The position numbers and the translations under genes are program-made. From positions 1 through 64,000 of the forward strand of contig NZ_MTQN01000010.1 of assembly GCF_001984195.1 (NCBI RefSeq): a stretch of DNA of 64,000 nt, read 5' to 3'. This document shows positions 54,211 to 61,882 of this stretch, piece after piece (within the stretch, counting starts at the first letter, position 1; each line of letters starts with the position of its first letter). The notes under the pieces were generated by a model. It had not been told where the DNA came from and searched no databases. It saw nothing but the letters and a program-made list of their open reading frames with translations. The stretch is from Kribbella sp. ALI-6-A (GTDB lineage: Bacteria > Actinomycetota > Actinomycetes > Propionibacteriales > Kribbellaceae).

Positions 54211-55362
54211 ATGCTTGGACGTCGGCGATGGATAGCGGCGGCGCTGCTGGCCGTCGGAGCGTTGGCGGTCGGCGGGTGCGCGGACGTCCCGAGCGCAGGC
54301 AGTTCGCCTGCTGGGCCGGCGACCGGCACCGGCTCCGGTCCGGGCGCGCATCCGCCGGCCGGTCCGCAGGAGATCAGCCTGGTCGCGACCGGCGACGTCC
54401 TGCTGCACGAACGCCTGTGGACCACGGCCCGCCAGGACGGCCGCAACGGCCAGTGGGACTTCGCCCCGCTGCTCAGCGGCGTGAAGCCCTTGGTCCAGGG
54501 CGCCGACCTGGCCGTCTGCCACCTGGAGACCCCCGTCGGTACGCCGTACTCGGGTTATCCGCTCTTCCAAGGGCCGCCGCAGATCGTGCCCGCGCTGAAG
54601 AAGACCGGGTACGACGCCTGCACGACCGCGAGCAACCACAGCTTCGACAGAGGGGCCGCGGGCATCGACCGGACCCTGCGCACGCTCGACCAGGCCGGGC
54701 TGCGGCACGCAGGCACGGCCCGGACGCCGGCGGAGGCCGAGACGCCCACGATCGTGGACGTGAAGGGTGTCAAGGTCGCCCTGCTCAGCTACACCTACGG
54801 CTTCAACGGCATGCCGTACCCGAACGGCGAGACCTGGCGGGCCGGCACGCTCGACCCGGTGCGGATCAAGGCGATGGCGCGCAAGGCCCGCGATCACGGC
54901 GCGCAGATCGTGGTCGTCAGCTGCCACTGGGGGACCGAGTACTCGTCCAGCGTCAGTCCCAAGCAGCGCGCCCTGGCCGCCGAACTGCTTGCCGACAGCA
55001 ACATCGACCTGATCCTCGGCCACCACGCTCACGTCGTCCAGCCGGTCGAGCAGCTCAACGGCAAGTGGGTCGTCTACGGCCTGGGCAACCTGGTCGCCGC
55101 GCACCGGACCCCGGCCGCGCCGAAGTCCGAGGGTCTGCTGGTGAAGGTCACCTTCCGCCGCGACGGCGACCGCTGGACAGCTGCCGCACCGCGGTACGCG
55201 CCGCTGCTGATGACCGACGCGCTCCCGGTCCGCGTGCTCGACGTACGCCGCGAGCTCGCCAAGCCCGGGCTGTCCGCGGCGCAGCGGCAGCGCCTGGAGC
55301 TGGCCGATCGACGGACCTCCGCGACGGTCGAGAAGCTCACGTCGCTGCCCGAAGGGCTGTAA
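54211..55362 (+). CDS. CapA family lipoprotein (metallophosphatase-like)
   Basis: 383 residues from ATG 54211. A lipoprotein signal peptide with lipobox AVGGC (Cys about 23), a Ser/Pro/Gly linker, then the CapA/PgsA calcineurin-like fold: LVATGDVLLHERL (DxH-type), TASNHSFDRG (NH), VSCHWGTEYSS (H) and LGHHAHVVQPVE (GHxH). Related proteins assist poly-gamma-glutamate synthesis, but no capB/capC genes are nearby, so a polyglutamate role is doubtful. It is probably an extracellular phosphoesterase anchored in the membrane. Confidence 0.92.
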   Translation: MLGRRRWIAAALLAVGALAVGGCADVPSAGSSPAGPATGTGSGPGAHPPAGPQEISLVATGDVLLHERLWTTARQDGRNGQWDFAPLLSGVKPLVQGADLAVCHLETPVGTPYSGYPLFQGPPQIVPALKKTGYDACTTASNHSFDRGAAGIDRTLRTLDQAGLRHAGTARTPAEAETPTIVDVKGVKVALLSYTYGFNGMPYPNGETWRAGTLDPVRIKAMARKARDHGAQIVVVSCHWGTEYSSSVSPKQRALAAELLADSNIDLILGHHAHVVQPVEQLNGKWVVYGLGNLVAAHRTPAAPKSEGLLVKVTFRRDGDRWTAAAPRYAPLLMTDALPVRVLDVRRELAKPGLSAAQRQRLELADRRTSATVEKLTSLPEGL

Positions 55363-55368
55363 AACCCT

Positions 55369-55398
55369 TTGAAGACAAGGCACATCGACCTCTAGCCT
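55369..55398 (+). promoter_or_regulatory. Promoter of the erm-like gene, apparently leaderless
   Basis: -35 TTGAAG (55369-55374), an 18-nt spacer and -10 TAGCCT (55393-55398). The -10 is 7 nt before an ATG at 55406 that opens a 26-codon frame overlapping the methyltransferase start. Confidence 0.55.
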
Positions 55399-55405
55399 CG
55401 GTCGC

Positions 55406-55486
55406 ATGTTCACCAACTTCGTGATGGTCCGTCGTGCCCGCCTCCGGGCAGGCGAGGGGTGCCTGGGGATGGCATCCGCTCGATAG
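55406..55486 (+). CDS. Possible leader peptide overlapping the erm-like gene
   Basis: A 26-codon frame, MFTNFVMVRRARLRAGEGCL…, starts at the predicted transcription start and ends at 55486, inside the methyltransferase gene in another frame. Erm methyltransferases are often controlled by short upstream peptides that stall on macrolides, so this is worth noting. It could equally be a chance frame. Confidence 0.35.
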   Translation: MFTNFVMVRRARLRAGEGCLGMASAR

Positions 55487-55976
55487 TCGTTGGGCCCAAC
55501 GCGTCGTCGACGAGGCCGGGGTTCGTCCCGGTGAGCTCGTCCTCGACGTCGGGGCCGGTCTCGGCGCGCTGACCGGGCCACTGGTCCGGGCCGGCGCCGA
55601 GGTGGTTGCGGTCGAACTCCATCCGGGCCGGGCGGACACGCTGCGCCGACGGTTCGCGGGTGATCCGGTCCGCGTGGTCCGGGTCGACGCGGCCGATCTG
55701 CGGTTGCCGACCAGGCCGTTCCGGGTGGTCTCGAGCCCGCCGTACGGGGTCTCCACCGCGCTGCTGAAGAGGTTGCTGGCACCGGGTTCGCGCCTGCTGT
55801 CGGCCGATCTCGTCCTGCAGCGGCAGGTGGTGAACCGGTGGGTGCAGGGCCGCGCGCCGGGAGCCGCGCGTTGGAGCCGGCACTACGACACGTCGATCGG
55901 AATTCGCCTTCCTCGCAAGGCCTTCACCCCGCCGCCGCAGGTCGACTCAGCTGTGCTGCGGATCGAGAGGAGGTAA
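55434..55976 (+). CDS. Erm/KsgA-like rRNA adenine N6-methyltransferase, short form
   Basis: 180 residues from GTG 55434; an in-frame stop at 55422 limits the start. SAM motif I is LVLDVGAGLGALTGPLVRAGA, motif II is VAVELHPGRADTLR, and the target-base motif VVSSPPYGVST corresponds to the N-[LIVF]-PY/F of Erm and KsgA, with SPPY in place of NIPY. KAFTPPPQVDSAVLRIER is the conserved end of the catalytic domain. The C-terminal helical domain (~70-90 residues) of Erm/KsgA is absent. It probably methylates 23S A2058 or a related site; the missing domain leaves activity uncertain. Confidence 0.85.
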   Translation: MPASGQARGAWGWHPLDSRWAQRVVDEAGVRPGELVLDVGAGLGALTGPLVRAGAEVVAVELHPGRADTLRRRFAGDPVRVVRVDAADLRLPTRPFRVVSSPPYGVSTALLKRLLAPGSRLLSADLVLQRQVVNRWVQGRAPGAARWSRHYDTSIGIRLPRKAFTPPPQVDSAVLRIERR

Positions 55977-55984
55977 CAGACACC

Positions 55985-56018
55985 AAGACCCCGTTCCCCT
56001 GCTGGGGAACGGGGTCTT
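55985..56018. terminator. Bidirectional terminator
   Basis: A perfect 15-bp stem AAGACCCCGTTCCCC / GGGGAACGGGGTCTT with a TGCT loop, between the convergent erm-like and ABC transporter genes. Confidence 0.88.
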
Positions 56019-56036
56019 CGACGTCAGCCGGGCGTG

Positions 56037-57773
56037 TCAGCCGTGCCAGGACTTCCACAACGCCGCGTAGGACCCGTCCCGGGCGACCAGCTCGTCGTGG
56101 CTGCCCAGCTCGCTGATCGTGCCGTCCTCGACGACAGCGACCCGGTCGGCGTCGTGCGCGGTGTAGAGCCGGTGGGCGATCGCGATCACCGTCCGGCCTT
56201 CCAGTACGGCGGCCAGCGACCGCTCCATGTGCCGAGCGGCCCGCGGGTCGATCAGCGACGTGGCCTCGTCCAGCACCAGCGTGTGCGGATCGGCCAGCAC
56301 CAGCCGGGCCAGCGCCAACTGCTGGGCTTGCGCCGGAGTCAGCGGGTACTGCCCCGAGCCGACGCGCGTGTCCAGCCCGTCCGGCAACGCCTCGGTCCAC
56401 TCGCGCGCGTCCACGGCGTCCAGCGCCTCCAGCAGCTTCTCGTCCGAGGCGTCGGGCGCCGCCATCGACAGGTTGTCGCGCAGGGTGCCGACGAAAACGT
56501 GGTGCTCCTGGGTGACCAGCGCGACCTGCCGGCGCAGCTCGTCCAGCGGCAGATCGGTCATCCCGACCCCACCGACGCTGACCGATCCCGTGCGTGGCGG
56601 GTGAATGCCCGCGATCAGTCGCCCGAGCGTCGACTTGCCCGCGCCGGACGGTCCGACCATCGCGATCCGCTCACCCGGCTGGACGGTCAGGTTCACGCCG
56701 TGCAGCACGTCGCGACCGTCGACGTAGGAGAACCGCACGTCGCGCGCCTCGACCAGTTCGCCCTTCGGCTGCCGGCCCGACGGCGTCCGGTCGTCCGGTA
56801 CGTCGGTGATGCCGAGCAGGCGGGCCAGCGCGGCACCACCGGACTGCAGCTCGTCCATCCAGGAGATCAGCCGGTCGACCGGGTCGATCAGCTGGCTGGC
56901 GTAGAGCACCGCGGCGGTGACTGCGCCCAGAGAGACGTGCCCGTTGTTGTGCAGCCAGCCGCCGAACAGCAGCGTGCCGACCACGGGCACCAGGTAGCCG
57001 ACCTCGACCACCGGGAACCAGACCGTGCGCAAGTGCAGCGTGTACCGCTCGGCGTCGAACGAGCCGCGGATGTCGCGGTCCGACGTGCGGACGCGCGCGT
57101 CGTACCGGCGCAGGGCCTCGACCGTGCGGGCACCCTCGACCGTCTCGGCCAGCGAGCTGGTCATCTGCGCGTACGCCGCGTTCTCGCGCAGGTAGCCGTC
57201 CTTGGCGCGGCGCAGGTACCACCGGGTGCTGACCGCGAGCACCGGGACCATCGCGAGCAGCGGCAGCAGCACCCAGACGCCGACCAGCAACGCGGCGGCG
57301 ACGGTGAACAGCACGGTGACGAACGCGATGATCGTCTCCGGTACGGCGAACCGCACGGTCCTCGACAGCGTGTCGACGTCCCGGGAGGTGCGCGACAGCA
57401 GGTCACCCGTGCCGGCCCGCTCGACCGTGCCGATCGGCAGCGCCAGCGCGTCGTCGACGAAGTCCTCACGCAGCTCGGCCAGCACCTGCTCGCCGAGCGC
57501 GAACGACCGGTATCGGGCCCAGCGGGTGAGCAGCGACTGCACGACGACGAACACGGCGATCACCGCGATCACCTTGTTCACCGCGGCCGTCGTCGTCCCG
57601 TGCTGGACGTTCTCGACCAGTTCACCGATCAGCCGGGGCGTGGCCAGACCGGTGACGGCGGCCAGACCGTGCAGGCCGATCGCGATCAGCAGCGCGCGCG
57701 GGTGCCGCCGGGCCAGCCGACGGGCGTGCCGGCGCACTTGTGCGGAGTCCGCGACCGGCAGGATCCGCTTCAT
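56037..57773 (-). CDS. ABC exporter half-transporter, subunit with degenerate signature motif
   Basis: 578 residues from ATG 57773, overlapping the upstream subunit stop by 4 nt. Six-helix exporter domain (residues about 25-310), then the nucleotide-binding domain: Walker A MVGPSGAGKSTLG, Q-loop VTQEHHVF, Walker B HTLVLDEATSLID (catalytic Glu present), H-loop IAHRL. The signature motif reads PLTPAQAQQLALARL instead of LSGGQ. It forms a heterodimer with the 57770 gene product. Substrate unknown; the layout is like multidrug or peptide exporters. Confidence 0.92.
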   Translation of the reverse strand: MKRILPVADSAQVRRHARRLARRHPRALLIAIGLHGLAAVTGLATPRLIGELVENVQHGTTTAAVNKVIAVIAVFVVVQSLLTRWARYRSFALGEQVLAELREDFVDDALALPIGTVERAGTGDLLSRTSRDVDTLSRTVRFAVPETIIAFVTVLFTVAAALLVGVWVLLPLLAMVPVLAVSTRWYLRRAKDGYLRENAAYAQMTSSLAETVEGARTVEALRRYDARVRTSDRDIRGSFDAERYTLHLRTVWFPVVEVGYLVPVVGTLLFGGWLHNNGHVSLGAVTAAVLYASQLIDPVDRLISWMDELQSGGAALARLLGITDVPDDRTPSGRQPKGELVEARDVRFSYVDGRDVLHGVNLTVQPGERIAMVGPSGAGKSTLGRLIAGIHPPRTGSVSVGGVGMTDLPLDELRRQVALVTQEHHVFVGTLRDNLSMAAPDASDEKLLEALDAVDAREWTEALPDGLDTRVGSGQYPLTPAQAQQLALARLVLADPHTLVLDEATSLIDPRAARHMERSLAAVLEGRTVIAIAHRLYTAHDADRVAVVEDGTISELGSHDELVARDGSYAALWKSWHG

Positions 57774-59491
57774 GCGAGCACCTCCTCGTCCTCGGTCTGG
57801 CGGGTGACAGTACGGCGGTAGCGCGGTTCGGACTCCAGCAACTGCCGGTGCGGACCGGTCGCGACGACGCGGCCCTCGGCGACGAAGACCACCTCGTCGA
57901 CCCGGTCGAGCAGCAACGGGCTGGATGTCAGAACGACGGTGCTGCGGCCGGCGCGGTACTCCTTGAGCCGGTCCGCGATTCGGGCCTCGGTGTGCGCGTC
58001 CACCGCGGACGTCGGCTCCACCAGCACCAGCACCGACGGGTCGGCGAGCAGGGCGCGGACCAGCACGAGTCGCTGCCGCTGACCGCCGGAGAACGACCGG
58101 CCCTTCTCCTCCACCTCGGAGTCGAGCCCGTCGGCCAGGGCGACCAGCACGTCCTCGGCCGAGGCCGTCCGGATCGCCGCCAGCAGTTCGTCGTCGGTCC
58201 GCCGGCCGGTCGGGTCGAGCTCCTCGCGCAGGACGCCGGTGAACAGCTGGGAGCCGGTGTCGCTGACCAGGATGCGCTGCCGGACGTCGGCCCGGGTCGC
58301 GCTCGCCAGCGTGACCCCGCCGTACCGGACCTCGCTGGTGTCGTCGTACCGGCCGAGGGTGTCAGCGATCAGCGCGGCGCGGTCGGACTCGGCGGAGACG
58401 ATCGCGGTGAGGCGTCCGTCGCGCACGCGGATGCCGGAGACCGGGTCGACCAGGTCTCCGCGCTCCGGCAGCCGGACCGGCTCGGTCGGGTCGACCACGT
58501 CGGGAGTCAGTTCGAGCACCCGGACGATCCGGCGGGCGGCGACCAGCCCGCGCATCAGCGCGTTGGCCATCTCGGTCGCCGTCCGCAGCGGCAGCACCAG
58601 GAAGGTGGCGTAGCCGTAGAAGGCGACCAGGCTGCCGGCGCTCAGATCACCGCGGACGGCGAAGTGCGCGCCGAGGCCGACGACGCTGACCACGAAGATG
58701 CCGGGCAGGAAGACCTGCGCCGCGTCGAGCACGGACTGGATCCCGGCCACCTTCACCCCGGCGCCGCGGACCCGCTGCGACTCGGCCCGGTACCGCTTGG
58801 AGAAGGAGTCCTCACCGCCGATGCCGCGCAGCACACGCAGCCCGGCGACGATGTCGGAGCCCAGCGAGTTCAGCTCGCCGACCGCCTCGCGCTGCGCGGA
58901 CTGGCGCTGGTGCAGCGGACGCAGCATCGGGCCGAGCGCGAACAGCATCAGCGGCACACCGATCAACACCACCAGGCCGAGCACCGTCGAGGTGTTGAGC
59001 AGGATCACCGCGACCACGACGAACGCGACGATCGCGCCGCTGAACCGGGCCACGATCTCCAGCAGGTTGCCGATGTAGGCCAGGTCGCCGGCGCCGACGC
59101 TGACCACCTCTCCGGTGGCCAGGTGCTTGGGCAGGGTGGCGCCCAGGTCGGCCGACTTGCGGGTGACCACCTGGACCGTGCGGTAGGCGCCGCTCAGCCA
59201 GTTCGTCACCGCGAACCGGTGCCGCATGATGCCGGCCAGCGCTTGCACCACGCCGACCACGAACAGCCACGCCGTCCAGAACAGCAGCCGGTCGGTGTCA
59301 CCACCCGCGACGCCCTCGTCGATGGCCTTGCCCAGGATCGCCGGCACGAAGGCCTGCGCGCCCATCCAGAGCATGCCGAAGGCCGTGCCGCCCAGCAGCG
59401 TGACCTTCTGGCCGCGGGCCACCCAGAGCAGATAGCGCGCGGCGGAGCGGTGGTCCGGAGTGCCGGGATCGGCGACGGGAAGCTGTTTCAT
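57770..59491 (-). CDS. ABC exporter half-transporter, subunit with degenerate Walker A and B
   Basis: 573 residues from ATG 59491. Six-helix exporter domain, then a nucleotide-binding domain in which Walker A is lost (AIVSAESDRAALIAD in place of GxxGxGKST) and Walker B reads SVLVLVEPTSAVD, with the metal-binding Asp replaced by Val. The signature FSGGQRQRLVLVRALL is intact. So this subunit contributes only its signature motif to the one consensus ATP site, which uses the partner's Walker motifs. First gene of the pair on the minus strand. Confidence 0.92.
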   Translation of the reverse strand: MKQLPVADPGTPDHRSAARYLLWVARGQKVTLLGGTAFGMLWMGAQAFVPAILGKAIDEGVAGGDTDRLLFWTAWLFVVGVVQALAGIMRHRFAVTNWLSGAYRTVQVVTRKSADLGATLPKHLATGEVVSVGAGDLAYIGNLLEIVARFSGAIVAFVVVAVILLNTSTVLGLVVLIGVPLMLFALGPMLRPLHQRQSAQREAVGELNSLGSDIVAGLRVLRGIGGEDSFSKRYRAESQRVRGAGVKVAGIQSVLDAAQVFLPGIFVVSVVGLGAHFAVRGDLSAGSLVAFYGYATFLVLPLRTATEMANALMRGLVAARRIVRVLELTPDVVDPTEPVRLPERGDLVDPVSGIRVRDGRLTAIVSAESDRAALIADTLGRYDDTSEVRYGGVTLASATRADVRQRILVSDTGSQLFTGVLREELDPTGRRTDDELLAAIRTASAEDVLVALADGLDSEVEEKGRSFSGGQRQRLVLVRALLADPSVLVLVEPTSAVDAHTEARIADRLKEYRAGRSTVVLTSSPLLLDRVDEVVFVAEGRVVATGPHRQLLESEPRYRRTVTRQTEDEEVLA

Positions 59492-59544
59492 GACCTGTTC
59501 AGGCTAGGCACCGGCACCGACAAAAGCATGTGAATTACCGGTCT

Positions 59545-59560
59545 TCTCCGGATCCGGAGA
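59545..59560. promoter_or_regulatory. 16-bp perfect palindrome between divergent ABC and glpQ-like genes
   Basis: TCTCCGGATCCGGAGA in the 132-bp divergent gap, 54 nt ahead of the ABC start and 63 nt ahead of glpQ. A candidate operator; no regulator gene is adjacent. Confidence 0.5.
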
Positions 59561-59623
59561 GCTTCATCTTGCGTTGGGCAACCAGTTCCCCGGGGTCCAC
59601 CTCGACCGCTTGTCCTGGATCAC

Positions 59624-60592
59624 ATGCTGGTCATCGCGCATCGGGGAGCGAGCGGGTACCGCCCGGAACACACGCCGGCGGCGTACCGCCTGGCTGCGGC
59701 GCTCGGCGCCGACTACCTGGAACCGGACCTGGTCGCCACGCTGGACGGCGTGCTGGTGGCCCGGCACGAGAACGAGATCTCCGGCACCACCGACGTCGCC
59801 GACCACCCGGTGTTCGCCGACCGCCGGATCACCAAGATCGTCGACGGGGCGGCCGTCACCGGCTGGTTCGTCGAGGACTTCACCTACGCCGAGCTGAGCA
59901 CGCTGCGCGCCCGGGAGCGGATGCCCGCCCTGCGCGCGGCCAACACGGCCTACGACGGCCGCGAGGCGATTCCCACCTTCGACGACGTGGTGGCGCTGGC
60001 CCGGCAGGAGTCGGCCCGGCTCGGCCGCCCGATCGGGGTGCTCCCGGAGATCAAGCACCCGGCGTACTTCCGCCGGCTCGGGCTGCCGCTGGAGGAGCTG
60101 CTGGCCGAGCGCCTGAGCGCGCTCGGCGTCGGACGCGACGAGGCGATGGTCCAGTCCTTCGAGCCGACCAGCCTGCGCCGGCTCGCGGTGATGACGAACG
60201 TGCCGCTGGTCCAGCTGGTCGACTCCGAGGGCACGCCGAACGACTTCCTGCGCTTCGGCGACGACCGCACCTTCACCGACCTGACCGCACCGGCCGGTCT
60301 GCGCGAGATCTCCACGTACGCCGAGGTGCTGGCGCCGCACAAGGACCTGATCATTCCGCGCCGGTCCGACGGTTCGCTGGATGAGCCGACCGGTCTGGTC
60401 GACCAGGCCCACCGTGCCGGCCTGAAGGTCCAGGTCTGGACCTTCCGCGCCGAACGCCGCTTCCTGCCCACCGGCCTGGACCTGGCCGCCGAACTCCGCG
60501 CCTTCGCCGCCACCGGCATCGACGGCGTCTTCGCCGACCACCCGGACGTCGCCGTGGCCACGATGACCCGCCGGGCGACGCTGAAGGTCTAG
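59624..60592 (+). CDS. glpQ: Glycerophosphodiester phosphodiesterase
   Basis: 322 residues from ATG 59624. TIM-barrel GDPD motifs: IAHRGASGYRPEHT (catalytic His), YLEPDLVATLDGVLVARHE (metal Glu, second His), and VLPEIKHPAYF. No signal peptide, so it is cytoplasmic, unlike secreted GlpQ. It hydrolyses glycerophosphodiesters to glycerol-3-phosphate. Its stop and that of the opposing gene share the bases CTAG (60589-60592). Confidence 0.94.
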   Translation: MLVIAHRGASGYRPEHTPAAYRLAAALGADYLEPDLVATLDGVLVARHENEISGTTDVADHPVFADRRITKIVDGAAVTGWFVEDFTYAELSTLRARERMPALRAANTAYDGREAIPTFDDVVALARQESARLGRPIGVLPEIKHPAYFRRLGLPLEELLAERLSALGVGRDEAMVQSFEPTSLRRLAVMTNVPLVQLVDSEGTPNDFLRFGDDRTFTDLTAPAGLREISTYAEVLAPHKDLIIPRRSDGSLDEPTGLVDQAHRAGLKVQVWTFRAERRFLPTGLDLAAELRAFAATGIDGVFADHPDVAVATMTRRATLKV

Positions 60593-61860
60593 CGAGGGAG
60601 CTCGGCGCGCAACTGCTTCAGCACTCGTTCCGCCGCGGGTGCGAGCTCACGGTCGATCGCGTGGTGTTCGTTCAGCCCCAGTACGACGCGAGCGCTGGTG
60701 GCCGGGCGCGTACGGATCAGCTTGGTCCGCAGGTACGTCGGCGGGTGGCTGAAGTCGGTCCGGGTCTCACGCAGCCGGCTGACGCGCAGCCGCCGTTCGA
60801 TCTCCCGCTGGGGGATCTCGGTCACCGCGCGCCGTACCGCCTCCAGCGGTGGCACGTCCTTCTCGAAGCGCAGCGCCCGCTCCAGTGCCCGATACGCCGA
60901 ATCGGCCAGCAACGTCCGCTCCAGTGCCCAGGCGGCGGCTTCCGATCCGGCCACCTCGCCGGCCGTGCGGTCGGCCAGGTACTCCGCCCGCTGATTGCTG
61001 CGGAGGCTGACCCGGTCGAGCAGCCAGGCGTAGCCGCGGACGAGTGGCCCGACCGTGGCGTTGATCAGCCGGGTGAGATGACCGACCGAGGTGTCGGTGG
61101 CCAGGGCGTGCGCGGCGTCCAGCTTGTACTCGTCGTACGGCTGCTCGGTGAACGCGGCCTCCAGATGCTCCAGCACGGACTCGGCCGCTCCGACCACCCA
61201 GCCGTGCCGGGCGTCGCCGTTCTTGCCGTGTCCGAGCTCGTGAGCCAGCACCGCCACTCGTTCCTGAGGGCCGAGGCCGGTCCACAGCGGCAGGCCCAGT
61301 CCGACGACCGGGCGGAACCGCCAGCCGACCCGGAGGAAGCAGACGTTCGACTCAGCATCCACCGCGACCGCGGCGACCCGTTGCGTGCCGATACTCGCGG
61401 CGATCTCGTCCAGCAGGCCGAACAGCACCGGCGCCTCGTCGCGGTGCACGAGCTCGGCGTCGGGATCGAGTTGGGCGGCGCGCGGCCGCAGCATCAGACC
61501 GATGCCCAGGGCAATCACCGCGAGCGGGGCGCTCAGCCAGAGCGGCCGGTAGAACACCAGCAGGGCGATCCCACCGAGCAGTGCGATGACGGGCAGGACC
61601 AGCAGCAGAGCCGACAGCAGGTACGCCGCGACGCGGGCCGCGTCCCACCCGGGCCGGTGCACCTTGCCGCGTTCGAGCTCGCGATAGAGGGTGTCGGCGA
61701 GTTGGTGCTCCAGCTTGACCCGCCAGGCCGGGTGGTTCCGCTCCGGGCCCGCCGGGTCGACGTTCCAGTCGCACTGGTCGCACCAGGTCACATAGCCGGG
61801 ATCGGTGCGGATTTGCCGGCCGCACTGCGGGCAGCTGATCACGCTGTCGTGGGTCTGCAC
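60589..61860 (-). CDS. Zinc-ribbon M48-type membrane metalloprotease
   Basis: 423 residues from ATG 61860. An N-terminal zinc ribbon (C10, C13, C27, C30; WCDQCDWNVDP) is followed by a ~60-residue helix and two membrane helices (about 77-103 and 107-123). A peptidase domain follows with VAVLAHELGHGKNGD (HExxH at 207-211) and the third zinc ligand in RAEYLADRTA (E293). M48 enzymes cleave membrane or misfolded proteins. Its downstream-facing paralogue lies 22 nt upstream on the same strand. Confidence 0.9.
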   Translation of the reverse strand: MQTHDSVISCPQCGRQIRTDPGYVTWCDQCDWNVDPAGPERNHPAWRVKLEHQLADTLYRELERGKVHRPGWDAARVAAYLLSALLLVLPVIALLGGIALLVFYRPLWLSAPLAVIALGIGLMLRPRAAQLDPDAELVHRDEAPVLFGLLDEIAASIGTQRVAAVAVDAESNVCFLRVGWRFRPVVGLGLPLWTGLGPQERVAVLAHELGHGKNGDARHGWVVGAAESVLEHLEAAFTEQPYDEYKLDAAHALATDTSVGHLTRLINATVGPLVRGYAWLLDRVSLRSNQRAEYLADRTAGEVAGSEAAAWALERTLLADSAYRALERALRFEKDVPPLEAVRRAVTEIPQREIERRLRVSRLRETRTDFSHPPTYLRTKLIRTRPATSARVVLGLNEHHAIDRELAPAAERVLKQLRAELPR

Positions 61861-61882
61861 GAGCAGCAGTGTGACAGTGCGG

